DNA of 64,000 nucleotides from Hippophae tibetana (taxonomy: Eukaryota; Streptophyta; Magnoliopsida; Rosales; Elaeagnaceae). A program made the translations under genes and the position numbers. The stretch spans positions 10,111,190 to 10,175,189 of the forward strand of contig CM072811.1 in NCBI GenBank assembly GCA_037013495.1. The letters are read 5' to 3'. The notes beneath the pieces are model-generated. The model was given only the letters and a program-made list of their open reading frames with translations. It was not told the origin of the DNA and did no database searches. Positions 1 to 13,339 of this stretch are shown piece by piece (the first letter of the stretch is position 1; each line of letters opens with the position of its first letter).

Positions 1-6
1 AGGAGG
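1..6 (+). repeat. Tail of a preceding monomer (partial)
   Basis: Six bases, AGGAGG, precede the first CATACACTC. They match the CAGGAGG end of unit 6 (just before 5728) rather than the commoner CACGAG end, so the neighbour to the left is probably also of the left subfamily. Confidence 0.7.
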
Positions 7-962
7 CATACACTCAAATACAATAATCCTATTGGTTCAAATATTTATTTAAATGTATATAAGACTAGATCTTTCGTATAGAAATAATCTAATAGTTTTG
101 CATTTGTTTAAAGATGAAAAAGACTAAAAATAGTGCATAATATTAATCTCATGAAAGTAATCAAATTAAAGGATTTTATAAAGAAATAAAATATAATTTT
201 TGTCCATCGATTAAATTTATCAAATAAATTTTCAAGTAACTTTTTAGAGATGAATAAAATGCAAAATTACTTCATGGGGAAGTATTTCCTATATTTTTCT
301 TTTATATTGAGCCAATTCTCATAAGGATATTGGGTAATAGTATTAAGTTTGTACCATTCATTTTTTTTCTTTGTTTTATTTATATCTAATGTTTGTTTTA
401 GAGATATATAGTTATTAATGAAAAGGACCCATTTATAAATTATACCAATATTAAATAATAAGGTGAGTAGTTAATTTGTGTTTTTTTTTGTATTGGTTTA
501 AGTAACCCCATATATGACTCTTTTATAGAATTCATGAATGCATGAATACACAGACATACACTTTAAATTTCTACTTAACTTATTCAAGTCAAGTAGTAAA
601 ATTTAAAATTGAACACTCTATTAGGTGTAATTCAATGCAGAGGCCTACATAGATATTCTAACAATTTAAATTTTAAATTTTTAAGACAAATAAACAACAT
701 GTAATACTTTAAAATAAAGAAAAATATGAATGGCAAAGATAATATATAAAAAAAATCTATAACATCTCATTCTTTTTAATGTAGTTTAAGATTACAACTA
801 AAATCTATAAAATAAGTTATCTTATTATTCAAAATATTTAGGATTTACTATAATAATTAATTCAAAATCACTTTCGTATTGAAAAAAAATATGTAACGAT
901 ATCGAAATTTTCCAATCTATGTATAATGAATTTGAATTCGCTTAGACTATACGCTCACGAGG
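7..962 (+). repeat. Satellite monomer 1
   Basis: 956 bp. Head follows AGGAGG. Carries GATCTTTCGTAT, otherwise seen only in unit 7, and the GTACCATTC marker shared with unit 3. Confidence 0.95.
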
Positions 963-1909
963 CACAAAGTCAAATACAATAATTCTATTGGTTCAAATAT
1001 TAATTCAAATGTATATAAGAATAGATCTTTTGTATTGAAATGATCTAATAGTTTTGCATATGTTTAAAGATGAAAAAGACTAAAAATAGTGCATAATATT
1101 AATATCGTGAAACTAATAAAATTAAAGCATTTTATAACGAAATAAAATATTATTTTTATCCATCGAATAAATTAATTGAATACATTTTGTAGTAAGTTTT
1201 TAGAGATGAATAAAATGCAAAATGACTTCATTGGGTAATATTTATTATATTTTTCTTTTATATTTAGCAAATTATAATAAGGATATTGGGTCATAGTATT
1301 AAGTTTGTACTATTCATTTTATTTCTTTGTTTTATTTATATCTACTCTTTGTTTTAGAGATATATAGTTATTATTGAAAAGGAACCATTTATAAATTATA
1401 CCAATCTTAAATAATAAGGTGAGTAGTTTATTGGTGTTTTTTCTTTGTATTGGTTTAAGCAACCCCATATATGACTCTTTTTTAGAATTCATGAATTCAC
1501 AGACATACACTTTAAATTTCTACATAACTTATACAAGTCAAGTAATAAAAATCAAAATTGAACACTCTATTAGGTGTAATTCAATGCAGAGGCCTAGAGA
1601 GATAATCTAACAATTTAAAATTCAAATTTTTAAGACAAATAAACCACAAGTAATACTTCAAAATAATGAAAAATATGAATGACAAAGATAAGATATAAAA
1701 AACCTAAAACATCTCATTCTTTTTAATGTCGTTTAAGATTACAACTAAAATCTATAAAATAAGTTATCTTATTATTCAAAATATTTAGGATTTACTATAA
1801 TAATTAATTGAAAATCACTTTCGTATTTTAAAAATATATGTAACAATATCAAAATTTTTGAATCTTTGTATAATGAATTTGAATTCGCTTACACTATACT
1901 CTCACGAGC
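963..1909 (+). repeat. Satellite monomer 2 (short, octamer lost)
   Basis: 947 bp. The head is the variant CACAAAGTC. The usual tandem CATGAATG-CATGAAT near 1490 is reduced to one copy (TTCATGAATTCACAG), which accounts for about eight of the missing bases. Closest relative is unit 4. Confidence 0.95.
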
Positions 1910-2861
1910 CATACACTCTAATACAATAATCCTATTGGTTCAAATATTAATTCAAATGTATATAAGAATAGATCTTTTGTATCGAAATGATCTAATAGTT
2001 TTGCATATGTTTAAAGATGAAAAATACTAAAAATAGTGCATAATATTAATCTCATGAAAGTAATCAAATTAAAGAATTTTATAAAGAAATAATATCATTT
2101 TTGTCCATCGATTAAATTTATAAAATAAATTTTGAAGTAACTTTTTAGAGATGAATAAAATGAAAAATTACTTCATGGGGAAGTATTTCCTATATTATGC
2201 TTTTATATTTAGCCAATTCTCATAAGGATATTGGGTCATAGTATTAAGTTTGTACCATTCATTTTTTTTCTTTGTTTTATTTATATCTAATGTTTGTTTT
2301 AGAGATATATAGTTATTAATGAAAAGGACCCATTTATAAATTATACCAATATTAAATAATAAGGTGAGTAGTTAATTTGTGTTTTTTTTGTATTGGTTTA
2401 AGCAACCCCATATATGACTCTTTTATAGAATTCATGAATGCATGAATACACAGACATACACTTTAAATTTCTACTTAACTTATTCAAGTCAAGTAGTAAA
2501 ATTTAAAATTGAACACTCTATTAGGTGTAATTCAATGCAGAGGCCTAGAGAGATAATCTAACAATTTAAAATTTAAATTTTTAAGACAAATAAACAACAT
2601 GTAATACTTTAAAATAATGAAAAATATGAATGACAAAGATAATATATAAAAAAATCTATAACATCTCATTCTTTTTAATGTAGTTTAAGATTACAACTAA
2701 AATCTATAAAATAAGTTATCTTATTATTCAAAATATTTAGGATTTACTATAATAATTAATTCAAAATCACTTTCGTATTTAAAAAAAATATGTAACGATA
2801 TCGAAATTTTCCAATCTATGTATAATGAATTTGAATTCGCTTAGACTATACGCTCACGAGG
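1910..2861 (+). repeat. Satellite monomer 3
   Basis: 952 bp. Preceded by CACGAGC, with head CATACACTCTAAT. The interior matches unit 1. Confidence 0.95.
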
Positions 2862-3817
2862 CATACAGTCAAATACAATAATTCTATTGGTTCAAATATT
2901 AATTCAAATGTATATAAGAATAGATCTTTTGTATTGAAATGATCTAATAGTTTTGCATATGTTTTAAAGATGAAAAAGACTAAAAATAGTGCATAATATT
3001 AATATCGTGAAACTAATAAAATTAAAGCATTTTATAACGAAATAAAATATTATTTTTATCCATCGAATAAATTAATTGAATAAATTTTGTAGTAAGTTTT
3101 TAGAGATGAATAAAATGCAAAATTACTTCATGGGGAAGTATTTCCTATATTTTTCTTTTATATTTAGCCAATTCTCATAAGGATATTGCGTCATAGTATT
3201 AAGTTTGTACTATTCATTTTATTTCTTTGTATTATTTATATCTACTCTTTGTTTTAGAGATATATAGTTATTATTGAAAAGGAACCATTTATAAATTATA
3301 CCAATATTAAATAATAAGGTGAGTAGTTAATTGGTGTTTTTTCTTTGTATTTGTTTAAGCAACCCCATATATGACTCTTTTTTAGAATTCATGAATGCAT
3401 GAATTCACAGACATACACTTTAAATTTCTACTTAACTTATACAAGTCAAGTAATAAAAATCAAAATTGAACACTATATTATGTGTAATTCAATGCAGAGG
3501 CCTACAGAGATAATCTAAAAATTTAAAATTTAAATTTTTAAGACAAATAAACAACATGTAATACTTTAAAATAATGAAAAATATGAATGACAAAGATAAT
3601 ATATAAAAAATCTATAACATCTCATTCTTTTTAATGTAGTTTAAGATTACAACTAAAATCTATAAAATAAGTTATCTTATTATTCAAAATATTTAGGATT
3701 TACTATAATAATTAATTCAAAATCACTTTCGTATTTAAAAAAAATATGTAACGATATCGAAATTTTCCAATCTATGTATAATGAATTTGAATTTGCTTAG
3801 ACTATACTCTCACGAGC
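2862..3817 (+). repeat. Satellite monomer 4
   Basis: 956 bp. Head CATACAGTC with TTCTATTGG. Interior matches unit 2, but both octamer copies are kept. Confidence 0.95.
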
Positions 3818-4772
3818 CATACACTCTAATACAATAATCCTATTGGTTCAAATATTAAATCAAATATATATAAGAATAGATCTTTTGTATTGAAATGATC
3901 TAATTGTTTTGCATATGTTTAAAGATGAAAAAGACTATAAATAGTGCATAATATTAATATCGTGAAACTAATAAAATTAAAGCATTTTATAACGAAATAA
4001 AATATTATTTTTATCCATCGAATAAATTAATTGAATAAATTTTATAGTAAGTTTTCTGAGATGAATAAAATGCAAAATGACTTCATTGGGTAGTATTTAT
4101 TATATTTTTCTTTTATATTTAGCAAATTCTCATAAGCATATTGCGTCATAGTATTAAGTTTGTACTATTCATTTTTTTTCTTTGTTTTATTTATATCTAC
4201 TCTTTGTTTTAGAGATATATAGTTATTATTGAAAAGGAAACATTTATAAATTATACCAATATTAAATAATAAGGTGAGTAGTTAATTGGTGTTTTTTCTT
4301 TGTATTGGTTTAAGCAACCACATATATGACTCTTTTTTAGAATTCATGAATGCATGAATTCACAGACATACACTTTAAATTTCTACTTAACTTATACAAG
4401 TCAAGTAATAAAAATCAAAATTGAACACTATATTATGTGTAATTCAATGCAGAGGCCTACAGAGATAATCTAAAAATTTAAAATTTAAATTTTTAAGACA
4501 AATAAACAACATGTAATACTTTAAAATAATGAAAAATATGAATGACAAAGATAATATATAAAAAATCTATAACATCTCATTCTTTTTAATGTAGTTTAAG
4601 ATTACAACTAAAATCTATAAAATAAGTTATCTTATTATTCAAAATATTTAGGATTTACTATAATAATTAATTCAAAATCACTTTCGTATTTAAAAAAAAT
4701 ATGTAACGATATCGAAATTTTCCAATCTATGTATAATGAATTTGAATTTGCTTAGACTATACTCTCACGAGC
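3818..4772 (+). repeat. Satellite monomer 5
   Basis: 955 bp. Nearly identical to unit 6. Both have GACTATAAATAG, GCATATTGCGTCATAG and GCAACCACATATATG. Confidence 0.95.
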
Positions 4773-5727
4773 CATACACTCTAATACAATAATCCTATTG
4801 GTTCAAATATTAATTCAAATATATATAAGAATAGATCTTTTGTATTGAAATGATCTAATTGTTTTGCATATGTTTAAAGATGAAAAAGACTATAAATAGT
4901 GCATAATATTAATATCGTGAAACTAATAAAATTAAAGCATTTTATAACGAAATAAAATATTATTTTTATCCATCGAATAAATTAATTGAATAAATTTTAT
5001 AGTAAGTTTTTAGAGATGAATAAAATGCAAAATGACTTCATTGGGTAGTATTTATTATATTTTTCTTTTATATTTAGCAAATTCTCATAAGCATATTGCG
5101 TCATAGTATTAAGTTTGTACTATTCATTTTTTTTCTTTGTTTTATTTATATCTACTCTTTGTTTTAGAGATATATAGTTATTATTGAAAAGTAAACATTT
5201 ATAAATTATACCAATATTAAATAATAAGGTGAGTAGTTAATTGGTGTTTTTTCTTTGTATTGGTTTAAGCAACCACATATATGACTCTTTTTTAGAATTC
5301 ATGAATGCATGAATTCACAGACATATACTTTAAATTTCTACTTAACTTATACAAGTCAAGTAATAAAAATCAAAATTGAACACTCTATTAGGTGTAACTC
5401 AATGCAGAGGCCTAGAGAGATAATCTAACAATTAAAAATTCAAATTTTTAAGACAAATAAACAACAAGTAATACTTCAAAATAAAGAAAAATATGAATGG
5501 CAAAGATAATATACAAAAAATTTATAACATCTCATTCTTTTTAATGTCGTTTAAGATTATAACTAAAATCTATAAAATAAGTTATCTTATTATTCAAAAT
5601 ATTTAGGATTTACTATAATAATTAATTGAAAATTACTTTCGTATTTTAAAAATATATGTAACAATATCGAAATTTTCCAATCTTTGTATAATGAATTTGA
5701 ATTCGCTTAGACTATACTCTCAGGAGG
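4773..5727 (+). repeat. Satellite monomer 6
   Basis: 955 bp. 5' two thirds match unit 5. The 3' third changes to AATTAAAAATTCAAATTT, TTTAAAAATATATG and a CAGGAGG end, resembling units 7 to 9. Confidence 0.95.
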
Positions 5728-6681
5728 CATACACTCAAATACAATAATCCTATTTGTTCAAATATTAATTCAAATGTATATAAGAATAGATCTTTCGTAT
5801 AAAAATGATCTAATAGTTTTGCATTTGTTTAAAGATGTAAAAGACTACAAATAGTGCATAATATTAATCTCATGAAAGTAATCAAATTAAAGGATTTTAT
5901 AAAGAAATAAATTATAATTTTTATCCATCGATTTAATTTATCAAATAAATTTTGAAGTAACTTTTTAGAGAAGAATAAAATGCAAAATTACTTCTCAGGG
6001 AAGTATTTATAATATTTTTCTTTTATATTTAGCCAATTCTCATAAGGCTATTGGGTCATAGTATTAAGTTTGTACTATTCATTTTTTTTCTTTGTTTTAT
6101 TTATATCTACTGTTTGTTTTAGAGATATATATTTATTAATGAAAAGGACCCACTTATAAATTATACCAATATTAAATAATAAGGTGAGTAGTTAATTGGT
6201 GTTTTTTTTTTGTATTGGTTTAAGCAACCCCATATATGACTCTTTTATAGAATTCATGAATGCATGAATACATAGACATACACTTTAAATTTCTACTTAA
6301 CTTATTCAAGTCAAGTAATAAAAATTAAAATTGAACACTCTATTAGGTGTAATTTAATGCAGAGGCCTAGAGAGATAATCTAACAATTAAAAATTCAAAT
6401 TTTTAAGACAAATAAACAACAAGTAATACTTTAAAACAAAGAAAAATATGAATGACAAAGATAATATACAAAAAATCTATAACATCTCATTCTTTTTAAT
6501 GTCGTTTAATATTACAACTGAAATTTATAAAATAAGTTATTTTATTATTCAAAATATTTAGTATTTAGTATAATAAATAATTGAAAATCACTTTTTATTT
6601 TAAAAATATATGTAACAATATCGAAATTTTCCAAGCTTTGTATAATGAATTTGAATTGGCTTAGTCTATACTCTCACGAGT
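5728..6681 (+). repeat. Satellite monomer 7
   Basis: 954 bp. Private variants include CTATTTGTTC, GTATAAAAATGATC and CTTCTCAGGGAAG. GATCTTTCGTAT is shared with unit 1. Confidence 0.95.
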
Positions 6682-7636
6682 CATACACTCAAATACAATA
6701 ATCCTATTGGTTCAAAAATTAATTCAAATGTATATGAGAATAAATCTTTTGTATAGAAATGATCTAATAGTTTTGCATTTGTTTAAAGATGAAAAAGACT
6801 AAAAATAGTGCATAATATTAATCTCATGAAAGTAATCAAATTAAAAGATTTTATAAAGAAATAAAATATTATATTTATCAATCTATTAAATTTCTCAAAT
6901 AAATTTTGAAGTAACATTTTAGAGATGAATAAAATGCAAAATTACTTCTTGGGGAAGTATTTCCTATATTTTTCTTTTATAATAAGCCAATTCTCATAAG
7001 GATATTGGGTCAAAGTATTAAGTTTGTACTATTCATTTTTTTTCTTTGTTTTTTTATATCTACTGTTTGTTTTAGAGATATATAGTTATTAATAAAAAGG
7101 ACCCATTTATAAATTATACAAATATTAAATAATAAGGTGAGTAGTTAATTGGTGTTTTTTCTTTGTATTGGTTTAAGCAACCCCATATATGACTCTTTTT
7201 TAGAATTTATGAATGCATGAACACACAGACATACACTTTAAATTTCTACTTAAATTATTCAAGTCAATTAATAAAAATTCAAATTGAACACTCTATTAGG
7301 TGTAATTCAATGGGGAGGCCTAGAGAGATAATCTAACAATTTAAAATTCTAATTGTTAAGACAAATAAACAACAAATAAGATTTTAAAATAATGAAAAAT
7401 ATGAATGACAAAGATAAAATATAAAAAATCTAAACCATCTCATTCTTTTTAATGTCGTTTAAGATTACAACTAAAAATCTATAAAATAGGTTATCTTATT
7501 ATGCAAAATATTTAGGATTTACTATAATAATTAATTGAAAATCACTTTCGTATTTTAAAAAAATATGTAATAATATCGTAATTTTCCAATCTTTGTATTA
7601 TGAATTTGAATTGGCTTAGTCTATACTCTCACGAGT
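6682..7636 (+). repeat. Satellite monomer 8
   Basis: 955 bp. First unit with GGTTCAAAAATT. Shares GGGTCAAAGTATT and TTTGTTTTTTTATATC with unit 9. Confidence 0.95.
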
Positions 7637-8590
7637 CATACACTCAAATACAATAATCCTATTGGTTCAAAAATTAATTCAAATGTATATGAGAATAGAT
7701 CTTTTGTATAGAAATGATCTAATAGTTTTGCATTTGTTTAAAGATGAAATAGACTAAAAATAGTGCATAATATTAATCTCATGAAAGTAATGAAATTAAA
7801 GGATTTTATAAAGAAATAAAATATTATTTTTGTACATCGATTAAATTTATCAAATAAATTATGAACTAACTTTTTAGAGATGAATAAAATGCAAAATTAC
7901 TTCTTGGGGAAGTATTTCCTATATTTTTCTTTTATAATAAGCCAATTCTCATAAGGATATTGGGTCAAAGTATTAAGTTTGTACTATTCATTTTTTTTCT
8001 TTGTTTTTTTATATCTACTGTTTGTTTTAGAGATATATAGTTATTAATAAAAAGGACCCATTTATAAATTATACAAATATTAAATAATAAGGTGAGTAGT
8101 TAATTGGTGTTTTTTTCTTTGTATTGGTTTAAGCACCCCATATATGACTCTTTTATAGAATTCATGAATGCATGAATACACAGACATACACTTTAAATTT
8201 CTACTTAACTTATTCAAGTCAAGTAATAAAAATAAAAATTAAACACTCTATTAGGTGTAATTCAATGCACAGGCCCAGAGAGATAATCTAACAATTAAAA
8301 ATTCAAATTTTTAAGACAAGTAAACAACAAGTAATACTTTAAAATAAAGAAAAATGTGAATGAAAAAGATAATATACAAAAAATCTAAAACATTTCATTC
8401 TTTTTAATGTCGTTTAAGATTACAACTAAAATCTATAAAATAAGTTATCTTATTATTCAAAATATTTAGGATTTACTATAATAATTAATTGAAAATCACT
8501 TTCGTATTTTATAAAAATATGTAACAATATCCAAATTTTCCAATCTTTGTATAATGAATTTGAATTCGCTTAGACTATACTCTCACGAGT
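7637..8590 (+). repeat. Satellite monomer 9
   Basis: 954 bp. The AAGCAACCCC landmark is shortened to AAGCACCCC, and the StuI site is lost (CACAGGCCCAGAG). Confidence 0.95.
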
Positions 8591-9534
8591 CATACACTCA
8601 AATACAATAATCCTATTGGTTCAAATATTTATTCAAATGTATATGAGAATAGATCTTTTGTATAGAAATGATCTAATAGTTTTGCATTCGTTTAAAGATG
8701 AAAAATTCTAAAAATAGTGCATAATATTAATCTCATGAAAGGAATCAAATTAAAGGATTTTATAAAGAAATAAAATATTATTTTTGTCCATCTATTAAAT
8801 TTATCAAATAAATTTTGAACTAACTTTTCAGAGATGAATAAAATGCAAAATTACTTCATGGGGAAGTATTTCCTATATTTTTCTTTCATATTTAGACAAT
8901 TCTCATAAGGATATTGGGTCATTGTATTAAGTTTGAACTATTCATTTTTTTTCTTTGTTTTATTTATATCTACTATTTGTTTTAGGGATATATAGTTATT
9001 AATGAAAAGGACCCACTTATAAATTATACCAATATTTAATAATAAGGTGAGTAGTTAATTGGTGTTTTTTCTTTGTATTGGTTTAAGCAACCCCATATAT
9101 GACTCTTTATAGGAATTCATGAATGCTTGAATACACAGACATATACATTAAATTTTTACTTAACTTATTCAAGTCAACTAATAAAAATTCAAATTGAACA
9201 CTCTATTAGGTGTAATTCAATGGAGAGGCCTAGAGAGATAATCTAACAATTTAAAATTCTAATTGTTAAGACAAATAAAAAACAATTAATACTTTAAAAT
9301 AATGAAAAATATGAATGACAAAGATAAGATATAAAAAATCTAAAACCTCTCATTCTTTTTAATGTCGTTTAAGATTCCAACTAAAATCTATAAAATAAGT
9401 TATTTTATTATTCAAAATATTTAGGATTTATTATATTAAATAATTGAAAATAACTTTTGTATTTTATAAAAATATGTAACAATATCGAAATATTCCAATC
9501 TTTGTATAATGAATTTGACTATACTCTCACGAGG
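8591..9534 (+). repeat. Satellite monomer 10 (short, 3' deletion)
   Basis: 944 bp. About 11 bp, AATTCGCTTAG in relatives, is missing between GAATTTG and ACTATAC at the 3' end. Middle carries TTTTAGGGATATATAG, shared with unit 14. Confidence 0.95.
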
Positions 9535-10477
9535 CATACACTCTAATACAATAATCCTATTGGTTCAAATATTAATTCAAATGCATATAAGAATAGATCT
9601 TTTGTATAGAAATGATCTAATAGTTTTGCATTTGTTTAAAGATGAAAAAGACAAAAAATGGTGCATAATATTAATCTCATGAAAGTAATCAAATTAAAGG
9701 ATTTTATAAAGAAATAAAATATTATTTTTATCCATCGATTAAATTTATCAAATAAATTTTGAAGTAACTTTGTAGAGATGAATAAAATGCAAAATGACTT
9801 CATGGGGAAGTATTTCTTATAATGTCTTTTATATTTAGCCAATTCTCATAAGGATATTGGGTCGTAGTATTAAGTTTGTACTATTCACTTTTTTTCTTTG
9901 TTTTATTTATATCTACTTTTTGTTTTAGAGATATATAGTTATTAATGAAAAGGACCCGTTTATAAATTATACCAATATTAAATAATAAGGTGAGTAGTTA
10001 ATTGGTGTTTTTTCTTTGTATTGGTTTAAGCAACCCCATATATGACTCTTTTGTAGAATTCATGAATGCATGAATACACAGACATACACTTTAAATTTCT
10101 ACTTAACTTATTCAAGTCAAGTAATAAAAATTAAAATTGAACACTCTATTAGGTGTAATTCAATGGAGAGGCCTAGAGAGATAATCTAACAATTTAAAAT
10201 TCTAATTGTTAAGACAAATAAACAACAATTAATACTTTAAAATAATGAAAAATATGAATGACAAAGATAAGATATAAAAAATCTAAAACCTCTCATTCTT
10301 TTTAATGTCGTTTAAGATTCCAACTAAAATCTATAAAATAAGTTATTTTATTATTCAAAATATTTAGGATTTATTATATTAAATAATTGAAAATAACTTT
10401 CGTATTTTATAAAAATATGTAACAATATCGAAATATTCCAATCTTTGTATAATGAATTTGACTATACTCTCACGAGG
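9535..10477 (+). repeat. Satellite monomer 11 (short, same 3' deletion)
   Basis: 943 bp, the shortest copy. It has the same 11-bp 3' deletion as unit 10. Middle matches units 13 and 15 (GGGTCGTAG, GACCCGTTTAT). Confidence 0.95.
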
Positions 10478-11429
10478 CATACACTCTAATACAATAATCC
10501 TATTGGTTCAAATATTAATTCAAATGTATATAAGAATAGATCTTTTGTATAGAAATGATCTAATAGTTTTGCATTTGTTTAAAGATGAAAAAGACAAAAA
10601 ATGGTGCATAATATTAATCTCATGAAAGTAATCAAATTAAAGGATTTTATAAAGAAATAAAATATTATTTTTATCCATCGATTAAATTTATCAAATAAAT
10701 TTTGAAGTAACTTTGTAGAGATGAATAAAATGCAAAATGACTTCATGGGGAAGTATTTCTTATAATGTCTTTTATATTTAGCCAATTCTCATAAGGATAT
10801 TGGGTCTTAGTATTAAGTTTGTACTACTCATTTTTTTCTTTGATTTATTTATATCTACTTTTTGTTTTAGAGATATATAGTTATTAATGAAAAGGACCCA
10901 TTTATAAATTATACCAATATTAAATAATAAGGTGGGTTATTAATTGGTGTTTTTCTTCGTATTGGTTTAAGCAACCTCATATATGACTCTTTATAGGAAT
11001 TCATGAATGCTTGAATACACAGACATATACATTAAATTTTTACTTAACTTATTCAAGTCAACTAATAAAAATTCAAATTGAAGACTCTATTAGGTGTAAT
11101 TCAATGGAGAGGCCTAGAGAGATAATCTAACAATTTAAAATTCTAATTGTTAAGACAAATAAACAACAATTAATACTTTAAAATAATGAAAAATATGAAT
11201 GACAAAGATAAGATATAAAAAATCTAAAACCTCTCATTCTTTTTAATGTCGTTTAAGATTCCAACTAAAATCTATAAAATAAGTTATTTTATTATTCAAA
11301 ATATTTAGGATTTATTATATTAAATAATTGAAAATAACTTTCGTATTTTATAAAAATATGTAACAATATCGAAATATTCCAATCTTTGTATAATGAATTT
11401 GAATTCGCTTAGACTATACTCTCACGAGG
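10478..11429 (+). repeat. Satellite monomer 12
   Basis: 952 bp. 5' half nearly identical to unit 11. 3' half is of the unit 10/14 type, with the full-length 3' end. Confidence 0.95.
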
Positions 11430-12385
11430 CATACACTCTAATACAATAATCCTATTGGTTCAAATATTAATTCAAATGTATATAAGAATAGATCTTTTGT
11501 ATAGAAATGATCTAATAGTTTTGCATTTGTTTAAAGATGAAAAAGACAAAAAATAGTGCATAATATTAATCTCATGAAAGTAATCAAATTAAAGGATTTT
11601 ATAAAGAATAAAAATATTATTTTTATCCATCGATTAAATTTATCAAATAAATTTTGAAGTAACTTTGTAGAGATGAATAAAATGCAAAATGACTTCATGG
11701 GGAAGTATTTCTTATAATGTCTTTTATATTTAGCCAATTCTCATAAGGATATTGGGTCGTAGTATTAAGTTTGTACTATTCACTTTTTTTCTTTGTTTTA
11801 TTTATATCTACTTTTTGTTTTAGAGATATATAGTTATTAATGAAAAGGACCCGTTTATAAATTATACCAATATTAAATAATAAGGTGAGTAGTTAATTGG
11901 TGTTTTTTCTTTGTATTGGTTTAAGCAACCCCATATATGACTCTTTTGTAGAATTCATGAATGCATGAATACACAGACATACACTTTAAATTTCTACTTA
12001 ACTTATTCAAGTCAAGTAATAAAAATTAAAATTGAACACTCTATTAGGTGTAATTCAATGGAGAGGCCTAGAGATATAATCTAACAATTTAAAATTCTAA
12101 TTTTTAAGACAAATAAACAACAACTAATTCTTTAAAATAATGAAAAATATGAATGACAAAGATAAGATAGAAAAAATCTAAAACATCTCATTCTTTTTAA
12201 TGTCGTTTAAGATTACAACTAAAATATATAAAAATAATTTATCTTATTATTCAAAATATTTAGGATTTACTATAATAAATAATTGAAAATAACTTTCGTA
12301 TTTTTAAAAAATATGTAACAATATCAAAATATTCCAATCTTTGTATAATGAAATTCAATTGGCTTACACTATACTCAAAACGAGG
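11430..12385 (+). repeat. Satellite monomer 13
   Basis: 956 bp. Same type as units 11 and 15. Ends with the variant ACTCAAAACGAGG in place of ACTCTCACGAGG. Confidence 0.95.
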
Positions 12386-13339
12386 CATACACTCAAATAC
12401 AATAATCGTATTGGTTCAAATATTAATTCAAATTTATATGAGAATAGATCTTTTGTATACAAATGATCTTCTAGTTTTGCATTTGTTTAAAGATGAAAAA
12501 AACTAAAAATAGGGCATAATATTAATCTCATGAAAGTAATCAAATTAAAGGATTTTATAAAGAAATAAAATATTATATTTATCAATCGATTAAATTTCTC
12601 AAATAAATTTTGAAGTAAGTTTTTAGAGAAGAATAAAATGCAAAATGACTTCATTGGGAAGTATTTCCTATATTTTTCTTTTATATTTAGCCAATTTTCA
12701 TAAGGATATTGGGTCTTAGTATTAAGTTTGTACTACTCATTTTTTTCTTTGATTTATTTATATCTACTATTTGTTTTAGGGATATATAGTTATTAATGAA
12801 AAGGACCCACTTATAAATTATACCAATATTTAATAATAAGGTGAGTAGTTAATTGGTGTTTTTTCTTTGTATTGGTTTAAGCAACCCCATATATGACTCT
12901 TTATAGGAATTCATGAATGCTTGAATACACAGACATATACATTAAATTTTTACTTAACTTATTCAAGTCAACTAATAAAAATTCAAATTGAACACTCTAT
13001 TAGGTGTAATTCAATGGAGAGGCCTAGAGAGATAATCTAACAATTTAAAATTCTAATTGTTAAGACAAATAAACAACAATTAATACTTTAAAATAATGAA
13101 AAATATGAATGACAAAGATAAGATATAAAAAATCTAAAACATCTCATTCTTTTTAATGTCGTTTAAGATTCCAACTAAAATCTATAAAATAAGTTATTTT
13201 ATTATTCAAAATATTTAGGATTTATTATATTAAATAATTGAAAATAACTTTCGTATTTTATAAAAATATGTAACAATATCGAAATATTCCAATCTTTGTA
13301 TAATGAATTTGAATTCGCTTAGACTATACTCTCACGAGG
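12386..13339 (+). repeat. Satellite monomer 14 (mosaic)
   Basis: 954 bp. 5' half has AATCGTATTGG, ATATTTATCAATCG and GAGAAGAATAAAATG, as in units 17 and 18. 3' half matches units 10 and 12. Confidence 0.95.

Larger units (their letters stand above)
7..3817 (+). repeat. Two-unit higher-order repeat, units 1-2 and 3-4
   Basis: Units 1 and 3 share GTACCATTC and CTAATGTTTG. Units 2 and 4 share TTCTATTGG near the head and ACTATTCATTTTATTTC in the middle. The repeat period is 1,903 bp (unit 1 to 3) and 1,899 bp (unit 2 to 4). Units 5 and 6 break the alternation because they resemble each other. Confidence 0.75.

Noticed and set aside
1319-1610. Overlapping 63-codon open frames on both strands in unit 2
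   Set aside because: They exist because unit 2 lacks one octamer and some stops by chance. Homologous positions in other units are mostly closed, composition is simple A+T-rich, and there is no start context or conservation.
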